NCBI GenBank assembly: GCA_003999685.1
Contig: CP021221.1
Span: forward strand, 868,001 to 932,000
Direction of reading: 5' to 3'
Origin: Taiwanofungus camphoratus
Lineage: Eukaryota > Basidiomycota > Agaricomycetes > Polyporales > Taiwanofungaceae
DNA length: 64,000 bases
Shown: positions 35,380-45,240 of the stretch, piece after piece
Position numbering within the stretch: the stretch's first letter is position 1
Layout of the letters: the number at the start of each line of letters is the position of its first letter
The notes under the pieces: generated by a model
The model's database searches: none
Told to the model about the DNA's origin: nothing
Seen by the model: the letters and a program-made list of their open reading frames with translations, nothing else
Position numbers and translations under genes: made by a program

Positions 35380-36857
35380 ATGGGGTTGCCTTACCTGCGA
35401 GTGGCACGCGCTGGCCGTTCTGGGATTGTCACAGTTACATCCCGGGCAATTGTTAAGTCTCCACGACTACAACGAACACTAGCAACATTGACTGAAGTGA
35501 GTCCAAATTGATACTGTAGAACAACTCCTGAATTTTTTTTGTCGCGCATACCGACTCCGAAAATAGGATGTCAGATCTGACTCGACCTTTCGTATACCTC
35601 TTATTGACTTCAGCAAGTTCCGAGCAGCCACGTCCCTGTCAGAAAAGCGTCACACTGCAGACGAGGTTGTGAATGGATTTAAGGAAGTTGGTTTCATCTA
35701 TTTGAATAAGCATGGTATACCGGACAGTGTTGTAAAACATGTATTTTCCAAGGTGAGTAAGCTTCGTCTGTTTTGCAATTCCTCAGAGTTGATGCAGGAA
35801 GCGATATGTTACACAGAGTGCCGAATTCTTCAACCTGCCGATGGAAGTAAAGGTATGTAGATAGACCCCAAGAATACACTGTTTCTCGCTTTAACGCTGG
35901 ACTAGTCGACACTAGCTTGGGATGATCCTCGTTCGAATCGTGGTTTCGTGCAAATTGGTCGTGAACGGGTAACTCAATCCGCCGACGCCAAAGAAATAGC
36001 AGAATTACGCGCCAAGGCGCCAGACTACAAGGAATCGATGGAAATCGGGAGGAATTGGGACCCAACCTGGAAGAATAAGTGGCCGCAGGAAAGTGACATT
36101 CCCGGATTCAAGGAGGCAATGCTGCAGTTCTTCCAGACCTGCCATGACCTGCACACGCTGGTCATGCGGGCGATTGCAATCGGTCTCGACCTTGATGAGA
36201 TGTTCTTTGAGAACAAGATCCACGAACAATATCACAATTTACGCTTACTTTCCTATCCTCCCATCAAAACACAGCTACTTCAGAAAGAGGGACAAGCACG
36301 CGCAGGCGCACATTCAGGTAAATTTCACCGTTCCGGTCATGAGCACCGACTGATAGGCTTGCTGTAGACTACGGCACGCTAACTCTCTTGTTTCAAGATT
36401 CCGTAAGTCCGCAGCCAAACAATGTTGTACGAAGTTGTACTTGATACCTGATATTTGTCAGGTCGGTGGCCTTGAGGTTCAGAATCCACATACAAAGCAG
36501 TTCCAACCTGCTACACCTATTGTATGTTCACCCAATTGCGTGATTTTTAGGGTCTGATTCGACAATTGTTAATGAGTGAAGCCCGGAACCATCGTCGTCA
36601 ATGCAGGCGACCTCCTAGCTCGATGGAGCAACGATGTCCTACGTTCGACCCTTCATAGAGTCGTGGCACCACCGGCCAAGAAAATCAGCGACACGGAGGG
36701 TATCACTGCTGGACGGCAGTCCATTGCATTCTTCTGCAATCCCAACGGTGGGGCGGAGATCTCGTGCTTGCCCACTTGCAAGGGCACAGATGTGAAGTAT
36801 CCGTCCGTGACGACAGAGGAGTATATAGTGGGACGGTTGGCAGCAACTTACCATTGA
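35380..36857 (+). CDS. 2-oxoglutarate/Fe(II) oxygenase, isopenicillin-N-synthase family
   Basis: Non-haem iron oxygenase; substrate unknown. The DIOX_N part shows FRIPLIDFSKFRAATSLSEK, GFKEVGFIYLNKHGIPDSVV, SAEFFNLPMEVK and GFVQIGRERVT. The catalytic fold follows: LRLLSYPPIKTQLLQ, the iron ligands His and Asp in AGAHSDYGTLTLLFQ, GGLEVQNP, the third ligand His in STLHRVVAPPAKK, and the 2OG-binding Arg-x-Ser in RQSIAFFCNPNG. The iron-binding triad and Arg are all present, so it should be active. Two in-frame starts exist (35368 and 35380). The first about 39 residues (LPYLRVARAGRSGIVTVTSR and on) are basic with no acidic residue, resembling a mitochondrial presequence. Introns 50-80 bases; stop TGA at 36857. 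Confidence 0.85.
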
Positions 36858-37198
36858 TATTTACATGGGACAAGGCGATCATTCCGTATCATGGCGCTAT
36901 ACCTCCGAATCTTGAGATATCTGGGATGGATCTATGGGGCTTACACGAGCGGCGTAATTTCCACGTAATACTGTTCAAACATCGTGTCTACTGTTTCCTT
37001 TGTATGAATAACACGTAGTTGTAATGTAAGGCGTTAATGCACACCCAACGCACTTTCCAAAAACAAAAAGAACGAAAGGCCGTTCCCAGAAAATGAGCAG
37101 ATAGAATTTAAATTAGCAGCATCAACAATATGACTAACGTTAGAGCATCTATCTATACATCACCGTGCAGGTGCTCGTCTAGCAGGGAGGTGGCACCC
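36858..37198. other. 341-base convergent spacer
   Basis: 3' flanks of the oxygenase and RCC1 genes; AT-rich around 37040-37160. No gene. Confidence 0.5.
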
Positions 37199-38978
37199 TC
37201 ATGTCTTCTTTCTCAACAAGGCGAGTGTATGCTGCCCGCCACACGATGCCGAGACAGCTGTCCATGACCCGCCTTCTCTGCGCACGACGACCTTGGGAGT
37301 GAGGACTTCAGTATCACCACCCACACCCAATTCGCCTTGGGGCCCCGTGCCCCACGAGTACAACGCGCCTCCCCGGGTCACAGCTACATTATTGTGTATG
37401 CCTGCAGAGATGTGTGCGACAGGGTCATCTGCATCCGGGAAAGTCACCAGCGCCGGCTCCGCCAGCATATCAGGGAACTCTCTGTCCCTGAACGCCACGT
37501 CATCGTCTGCGAGACCGAGTTGTCCGCCTTGTGATCGTCCGCATGCGTACACTTTGCCCTCGGATGTGAGGAACAAGGTATGATGCTCTCCGCCTGCGAT
37601 CTGTACAATAGTCGCCTCGCCGCCGAGCTCCTTCTTGCTCAAACCCACAACCTTCTTTGGCAGCTGCACCTCTGAGTCCGCAGCTGCGCTCGTAAAGCCC
37701 GTGCCCGTCTGGCCCATATTGTTGAGGCCCCACGCCCACACATCGCCGCGCTCATCGACCGCGAACGATGAGTAGCTCCCGGCGCCAACAATGACGGCTT
37801 TGTGTGATCGCACGCCGAGCACGATCTTCTCGGGAACTGTCCCGTGGATCTTGCGCCGCTCGAGAACTTTACGTCCAAGCTGGCCCTGCTCGCCTGCGCC
37901 CCACGTGTAAAGATTCCCGTGTGTGGTGAGCACGAGGAGGTGGTTATTTCCTGCGGCGACTGCGGAGAACTTTTCGACATCGCCTGGTTTTGACTTGAGC
38001 TCAAGAATTGATGCTGGGAGGAATTGGTACTTGTGCCCGCTGGAGAAACCAAGGACTCCTTCGACTCCCTACCATTACAGTCATTAGCTGCATAGCCAGA
38101 CAATTTCGGTAAACTTACTCGGAAAGAGCCCCATACTCGTAGTTCTCCTTCTGAGCTGATGGCAGCGGAGATGTTGTCGCCGGCAGCTATGCGGACCGCA
38201 CGAAATTTTTCATCCACAAGGGACTGTAACATATGCGGCTCTGCAGTGAGTACATCCACATCCAGAAATTCGTCTTCTTTTTCTGGGTTAGGGACATCGG
38301 TTGTAATGCGGCCAAGTGCAGCATCATCATTGCAACCACACGACCAGACCTTGCACAGGATTAGCAACGATCGTAAGTCTGTGTATATATGACACCTACC
38401 GCTCCTTTCTCATCAACAAGTAATGAATGTAAGCCACCCGCTGCAGCAGCCTCAAGGCCAGCATTAGACTCTCCAAACAGGCCCTCCTGGATCTTCTCCT
38501 CAATCCATGCACTTTTCTTCGGCTTGTCGAATTCGTTGAGGAGATCAGCGCCCATGCCAAACTGCCCAAAGTTACCGGCACCCCACACGAAGAGTTGAGG
38601 TGCAGGACGCAAGTGCTGGGGTGGCGCCGGAAGAGGATTGAAGTACGGTTTTGTCTGAGGGACGACTTTGCGTGTCGGGGGGACGGACGCCTTCCTCGCA
38701 CGAGCAGGTGCTGGCTCCTCTTCTTTATCACTTGGATGTGTAGTACCATTCGGAACAGCCTTCGATGCGGCCCTCGCACGCTTGGGGGCAGGTGGAGGTT
38801 CGCTCTCCGGAGACGCAGGACGCTTTGCAGCATTGCTCTTTGTAGGTTTCGGAGCAGGCTTCTCAACTGCTCTTCCAGTAGTCGCAGATTTTTTAGCAGG
38901 CTTAGTAGCGGGTTTCTCAGCCGGCTTCGATGCAGGCTTGGTGGACGCTGCACGAGATGATCGTCTGGGTGGCAGCAT
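37199..38978 (-). CDS. RCC1: RCC1, guanine nucleotide exchange factor for Ran
   Basis: Chromatin-bound exchange factor that makes Ran-GTP for nuclear transport and spindle assembly. The ATG at 38978 opens a 140-residue Lys/Ala/Pro-rich basic tail (MLPPRRSSRAASTKPASKPA and on), suited to nuclear import and DNA/histone contact. A seven-blade RCC1 propeller follows: QLFVWGAGNFGQFGMG, VWSCGCNDDAALGR, ELRVWGSFR, NLYTWGAGEQGQLGR, DVWAWGLNNMGQTGTG, KVYACGRSQGGQLGL and ALYSWGTGPQGELGVG, ending GGQHTLALLRKKT. Three exons; introns near 38350-38400 and 38070-38130. The tail is longer than in yeast Prp20. Confidence 0.9.
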
Positions 38979-39390
38979 GCTGAATAATGTGGTGTGAGTT
39001 GGGGGTAAAGCAAAGCGTAGTAGAGGTGGCTGCAGCTTTATAGTTGGCCGTGAAGGGTCAAAGCAAGCTCCGATATAAGCAGGCCACAATCGCGAGTTGA
39101 TCTGTGGCAGGAGGAATAATAGTGCCCTGACCTTGTTTTTGTGGCTTGTCCGCGTCGAGCGCCGAGTGGCCTCCACTTTTTCCAACGTGCCCAATCGCGC
39201 GTGACGCAATCCACATGACCGTGACATTTCTCGTGACCGACGCATCCATTATCGACCCACGTCGTATTCGAGTGTCGCGATTCATGCATGTAACGGCCAA
39301 TGAATCAAAGGCAGGATGTTAAGGTAGTACAAAAAGCGTGTACGCTATAAAATATAGGATCACGATGAATGATTTAATACAGTTTCATAC
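38979..39390. other. 412-base spacer
   Basis: Promoter of RCC1 and 3' flank of the spermidine-synthase-like gene. No gene. Confidence 0.5.
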
Positions 39391-41269
39391 TTAATAAGTC
39401 TCCCAGAAGACATCCGGCAGAACTTCACGCATGACGCTCCAATGATGCAAGGCCTCCTTCTCCTGCCACTTCACCAGCGGATTCACCTTGTCATCCGTCA
39501 GGAAAAAATTCTTTCTCTTCTTGTCAGAAATATTCTCGACGATCGGTTTCAAGTCGGTCTCGCGCTGCAGGAGCGTAGATAGCACCTGCGCACGAAGCTG
39601 CGAGCTGAGATAGTCTGATTGGGTTGCGGGGCGGAATTGGAGAGGCTGAGTGGATGGAGAGCAAAAGAACACCTGGTCAGTGACGAGGTAGTAAGTCTCA
39701 CATGACGGAGAGAAAGCAAAAGAAAAGCCCAAGCCTACCCAGTTGAGGAGCTCGCGTTGCAACTGTTCCTCGGAGAGCTGCATCATCGAGTCGCAGAACG
39801 CGCGGCACTGGCCGAAAACAGTATCGAGGGTGAGGATGATAGCACGCGCCGATTCAGAGCCTAGGGGCCCCACAAAGTTCTGTACATGAGCCAGAATGGT
39901 AAAGAGGACGGCCATTCAGCCTCCCTTTACCATGAGAGTCACAGCAGAAGACGCACCACAGCGATAACGCCGTCGGGTGTCATTAGCGCCTTCGTGTCGT
40001 TCCAGAACTGTTGTGTGAATAGGTGCGCAGGCAGACCTCCACCCGAGAACACATCGTGCACGACAATGTCGTAAAGTTCTTGGTTCTCTTTTCTATCCTC
40101 TCCGTCACGGGCCTCTGCAGCTCGCTCGAGCTCCATCTTCCGCTGCCTTACCCACGACCGCGCGTCCTTGAAGAACAGCTTCCCGGGCTCGACCTCGGGC
40201 AGAGCGAAGAAGCGCGTGGCAGCATCGTAGACATTCGCATCAATCTCGACGATGGTCGCAGTGACATTGTGCTGCATGAACGCAGAGACAGACGTCCCCG
40301 TCCCTAAGCCGCTGCAATGGAAAGTAGGCGTAAATCAAAGTAGAACACCTGTCAGACTTCATACGCACATGAACAACGCGTTCTCGCGCGCCCTCCCGTC
40401 CGGCCGCTCGACCAGCCTCGCCGCCTCCTGAAGGACAAATGCGCTATAAATCGAGTCACCCAGCGGCTCGCCCGCCTCATCGACAGCCTCCCGCCCTGAA
40501 CCCTCCCTGCCGTACCTCGCCATCGGCCCAATCCACACCCCACCAAGGAGCGAATGGCCCGCCCGCAGGTACCTCAGCGAGTGCAGCTGCCCAGAGCTGG
40601 TCTCGCCCGCGTTGGGCTGCAGCGCCTCGCCAACGACGACAACGCCAGAGTAGGGCGAGTGGGCTGCGGAGAGGATACGCAGCGGGTAGGAAGGGTGTGT
40701 GTAGGGCGCAAGGAGGGGGTGCGGGAGCGTTGGCGCCGGGAGGATCGTGATAAGTAAGGGAAGAAGGGGGAGTATGGCGAGGCGCAGGAATTGGGCGCTG
40801 GACTTCGGTTTAGGGGGTGCTGGGACGGGGGGTGCAGTGGGTAGTTTGGGGGTAGGTACGGGTGCTAAAGCGGAGGATTTTGAGGTAGATGATTTTGAGG
40901 CTTTTTTGCGCTGGGACTTCGTCTTCAGAGATTGTGGCGGGGCTGGAGCAGCTGCTGGTGCTGGCGCTGCCACCGCCTCCAGTGTGGGTTTAGACGATGG
41001 TGAAGATTTGATAGATGCCGGTAATAAAAAAGGCGCTATGGCCCACATTGCAAGTGCGAGGGTACCTATTTGCAGAAACTGTGTCGTGTTATTATCGCAT
41101 ACTGTTATCCTCCCACTGGGCTCACAATTTGGCTATCTGGTACTTCCTTGAGGTGAGGGATCGCAGGCCACAGCTCTTGCAGGGTCATGATTGTTGTCTG
41201 AGCCACGGGGAGTGTGATGAGCTGTTGTGACGCTGCGCTGTCTTGTTGACCAGGAAGCTGTCGGTGCAT
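39391..41269 (-). CDS. Membrane-anchored spermidine-synthase-like protein
   Basis: Class I methyltransferase-fold protein of the polyamine-synthase superfamily, with an N-terminal membrane region. Start MHRQLPGQQDSAASQQLITL at 41269; exon 2 joins through a 47-base intron to FLQIGTLALAMWAIAPFLLP, the first hydrophobic helix. An Ala/Pro/Lys-rich linker and a second helix (FLRLAILPLLPLLITILPAP) come next. The synthase domain has YSGVVVVGEALQPN, LRYLRAGHSLLGGVWIG, the SAM-type loop IGLGTGTSVSAFMQH, TIVEIDANVYDAATRFFALP, VVHDVFSGGGLPAHLF and NFVGPLG. The Asp/Tyr set that would bind decarboxylated SAM and putrescine is not obvious, so true aminopropyl transfer is uncertain. Stop TAA at 39391. Confidence 0.8.
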
Positions 41270-41447
41270 TGAGCGTCAGCTTCAGGATCACCATTGATAT
41301 TTCACCGGCCACACCGCTCCCTACTAACTGAGTCCAGAGGACTCAAAACTAGGCTAATACAAAAGAGGATGATATAGACATAGATGAACACAATCAAGCA
41401 CTATTTCAGACTTAGGAGTCTTCTGGACGCCCGCCGAGCTATCTCAA

Positions 41448-42078
41448 TCACTGGTGCACGACGACGTATGAAAGGTTGTGTGAGTCACGCTCGCAAGGGG
41501 GGAAAACAGTCTGCAAACACAGGGTAGAAAGCACGAAGAGTTATGCAACATGCGCGCCTCGCACATTATAAAGTACAGGACGGCTGGTGTGCCTTCAGGC
41601 ATCTGCGCATGCATAACAGTGTTCGCAGTATCTTGTCACATATTATATGCTCCCCTACACACTGCAAACACACAACGGCAAGACTCACTGGCACTTGCAA
41701 GGCCTTGACGACGGCGACACCTAGTCCCAGGACAGGCGTTATGATAGCCATATGAGTGGCTACAGGGCCCCAAATAGGATCACCCATTCTCCCAGTGTAA
41801 ACAGCGACCCAGTACGCAGTGTTCGGCATCAGACACAGAAGTATTCCAGCTGCCAGCACAGCGGGTAAAATAGGTACTATCGGTGCAAAGCTTCCGATGA
41901 TACATGCTGCCCATACGACCTTATTGAAGTGGTGATCTGTAGGTGCGGTACCATAGAGAGGCGTCAGGCTTCGGCGGTAGGCAAAAACTGATAGCGAAAG
42001 GCAAAGGAGGACTACGACGGAGATTGCTTTTGACAAAACGTTCGCGAGAACGGCGTTCTTCGCAGGAGGGAAAGTCAT
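41448..42078 (-). CDS. Small multi-pass membrane protein, unknown
   Basis: Start MTFPPAKNAVLANVLSKAIS at 42078. Three to four hydrophobic helices are visible: SVVVLLCLSLSVFAY, VVWAACIIGSFAPIVPILPA, VLAAGILLCLMPNTAYWVA and VATHMAIITPVLGLGVAVV, with a short loop MGDPIWGP. After VKALQ the exon ends at a GTGAGT. The last exon is uncertain: one model enters at the AG near 41610 and ends with a TGA at 41448, another would end at 41401 with a basic tail. No family recognised. It lies directly upstream of the spermidine-synthase-like gene on the same strand, 180 bases away, and is divergent from GLC3. Confidence 0.6.
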
Positions 42079-42400
42079 GGTGGTCTCAAGACAGGTTGCG
42101 CTGGTGTACGTGGCATGAAAGAGAGAGAGAGACCAAAATGAACTCGGTGTGTGTGCACATCAGGTGCCTGCAACACAAGTATCATATCCTCCCGCCAGCC
42201 GGGGTGTCGCGATCGGAGACACACGTGTTATGTCAAGTCACATGGTCTGATGTCAAGGCTTGGACGCGTCTCGATGTGAGTGAATTGGAGAACTGGGGTC
42301 TTGTCCGGGGTGGGCAACCCCATGAGCGGGGTCACTGCCAATCAATATAAGACGTAAGTACACCAATCCCCTCTGTCCACCTCATCGTCTCAAGTATACC
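42079..42400. promoter_or_regulatory. 322-base divergent promoter
   Basis: Between the membrane-protein gene (minus) and GLC3 (plus). Contains a GAGAGAGAGAGA run at about 42121-42132 and a CACGTG E-box in GACACACGTGTT near 42220. A CCCCATGAGCGGGGTC inverted repeat sits near 42319. Confidence 0.5.
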
Positions 42401-45240
42401 ATGCCCACCCCCCCTCTTGAAGCGAAAACCGTCCTCGACATCGATCCCTGGCTCGAGCCAAATGTCCCCTCCATCATCCATCGCCACGACGCGTTCAGAA
42501 AGTGGAAGGACACCATCCAGCAGGCAGAGGGCGGCTATGACCCCTTCACAATGGGTTGGCTCAAATTTGGTTTGAATGTGGGCAAGGACGGACAGGTGGT
42601 ATACAGGGAATGGGCCCCAAATGCGAAAGAGGCAGTCCTCATCGGCGATTTCAGTGAGCATTCTTTTCCTGTGGACTTGGGCTCCATATTGTTGCGGGAA
42701 GCAAGTGTTTTGTATCTGCGGAAGGTGGTGCACGACGGATGTTGGTCCCTGGAAGCTTAGAAATGAACGATACATCAGCATATGGTCGACCTTGATGTCT
42801 CCAGTGTATTTGCTGCTCAATGTCCTTGAACGTGGACGAGAGTGCTCTTCCCTCAGCGTTCTGCATTTGGGCATCCTATTTCACTGCACGAATTGTCCGG
42901 AGACGTGACATCGCTACTAGCCCGATGTAGCTCGATGCAGCATGTGGGGCCTATCATCCTTCCATATTGCCTTTTTATTGTCTTGCCGATGACCTATCTA
43001 TATACTCATGCCCAAAGCTTTCTGACTATTCATGGCAGTCGACTAATCAACGACCTTCCCCGGAGTCACTCCCTTAGCAATAGCACTCCGTTGACAGAAC
43101 GTACTGATCATTATTACTTTACCCGCAGATGGGTGGGATAGGACATCCCATCCGATGAAGAAGAACGAGTACGGCGTTTGGGAGATCACCGTGCCACCGA
43201 AGTCCCCCGGTGTCTGCTCTATTCCGCACGACTCCAAAATCAAGGTGCGTAGCTGTTCTGCACATCTCATCCTACGCCTCACAGATTTCTCAGATCTCAT
43301 TGGTTCTGCCGTCGGACGAACGTATTGAACGTATCCCGGCGTGGATCACCCGCGTTACTCAAGATCTGTCCGTCTCGCCTGTATACGACGCGCGTTTCTG
43401 GAATCCACCAGAACAAGAGCGCTACAAATTCAAGAACCAGCGCCCGCCTCAGCCCAAGAGCGTGCGCATCTATGAGGCGCATGTGGGCATCTCGACGACA
43501 GAGTATCGGGTCGGTACTTATAAAGAATTTACCGCGAACACCTTACCCAGGATCAGGGACTTGGGATACAATACCATCCAGCTTATGGCAGTCTTGGAGC
43601 ATGCCTACTATGCTTGTGAGTGGTCCACCCTTTTCCCGACGTGCACTGTCTCAATATTGGCATACAGCGTTCGGCTACCAAGTCACGAGCTTCTTCGCGG
43701 CAAGCTCGCGTTACGGGACGCCCGAGGAGCTGAAGGAACTGATCGACACGGCGCACGGGATGGGGATCACTGTGCTACTGGACATTGTGCACTCGCACGC
43801 GTGCAAAAACGTGTTGGACGGGCTGAACCAGTTCGACGGCACGGACCACCTGTACTTTCACGAAGGCGGGAAGGGGCGGCACGACCTGTGGGACAGCCGG
43901 CTGTTTAACTACGGCAGCTACGAGGTGCTCCGGTTCTTGCTGAGCAACCTGCGCTTCTGGATAGAGGAGTACCAGTTTGACGGGTTCAGGTTTGATGGCG
44001 TAACGAGCATGATGTATGTCCACCATGGCATCGGGACTGGGTTCTCGGGAGGTTACCATGAGTATTTTGGAGATGCGGCGGACATCGAAGCGATTGTCTA
44101 TCTAATGCTCGTATGTCCTATACATTTACCTTCTGCTAGTAATCTCTGATCTCTATGACAGGCAAATGACGCGATGCACGAGCTCTACCCGTTCTGCATC
44201 ACCATTGCGGAGGACGTCTCGGGTATGCCCCTTTTGTGTGTGCCCGTATCTAAGGGCGGCGTGGGATTCGACTATCGGCTGAGCATGGCCATCCCGGACA
44301 TGTGGATCAAGCTGCTGAAGCACAAGCGAGACGACGAGTGGGAGATGGGCAACATTGTGCACACGCTCACGAACCGGCGCTATCGCGAGAAGAGTATCGC
44401 GTACGCCGAGAGCCACGACCAGGCCCTCGTCGGCGACAAGACACTCGCGTTCTGGCTCATGGATAAGGAAATGTACACGAATATGTCGGACTTGACAGAG
44501 TATACGCCTGTCATCGCACGTGGGATTGCATTGCACAAAATGATACGGTGCGTGCACTGCAATGCTTACGTTATCTTGTCCTGAACTGCTGTTGTAGCCT
44601 ACTCGTTCATTCCCTTGGCGGAGAGGGCTACCTCAATTTTGAAGGCAATGAGTTCGGGCATCCTGAGGTACGTCCTCGCTCTCTGGAGTTGCAATAATTG
44701 GACGGAACATACATTCGGCGACGCGCAGTGGCTCGACTTCCCTCGTGAGGGCAACGGCAACTCATTCCACTACGCGCGGCGCCAATGGAACGTTGTCGAT
44801 GACGACCTGCTGCGCTACAAGTACCTCAACGAGTTCGACAAAGCGATGAACCGCCTTGAGGAGCAGTATGGATGGCTCGCCGCGGAACCCGCGTATGTCT
44901 CTCTCAAGCACGAGGGGGACAAGGTGCTTGTATATGAACGCGCGGGGCTGCTGTTCGTGTTCAACTTCCACCCGACGCAGTCGTTCACGGATTACCGTGT
45001 CGGCGTTGAGGAGCCGGGCGAGTACCGCGTCGTGCTGACGAGCGATGAGAAGCGTTTTGGTGGGTTTGATAACGTACGGGTTGGCGGACAGTATTTCACG
45101 ACACCGATGGAATGGAATGGAAGGAAGAACTGGTTGCAGGCGAGTCGTGTTTATGTGCTCTCTCATACGTTCAGAGGACTGAGGCTGGGTTGAAGCAGGT
45201 GTATATCCCCACACGTACGTGCCTTGTTCTCGGGAAATGA
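42401..45240 (+). CDS. GLC3: Glycogen branching enzyme (GH13)
   Basis: 1,4-alpha-glucan branching enzyme that makes alpha-1,6 branches in glycogen. Exon 1 (42401-42653) holds [19 protein letters not shown] and the CBM48 start [20 protein letters not shown] 475-base intron, far longer than any other here, leads to [20 protein letters not shown]. Catalytic blocks: [56 protein letters not shown] (nucleophile Asp), [16 protein letters not shown] (acid/base Glu), and [20 protein letters not shown] (transition-state Asp). The C-terminal all-beta domain ends NWLQ, spliced by a GC-AG intron (45140-45198) to [13 protein letters not shown], the usual family end. About 680 residues, complete. Confidence 0.93.

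Noticed and set aside
38396-39013. Long open frames antisense or out of frame to RCC1 (38396-39013 minus, 38595-38997 plus)
   Set aside because: Shadows of the Lys/Ala/Pro-rich coding sequence, with no family motif.
40439-41151. Plus-strand frames over the spermidine-synthase-like gene
   Set aside because: Antisense to a well supported coding exon; GC-rich third positions keep the reverse frames open.
41566-42078. This frame as the N-terminus of the spermidine-synthase-like protein
   Set aside because: I first joined it, but the synthase gene has its own start at 41269 with a clean splice, and stop codons lie between the two, so they are separate genes.
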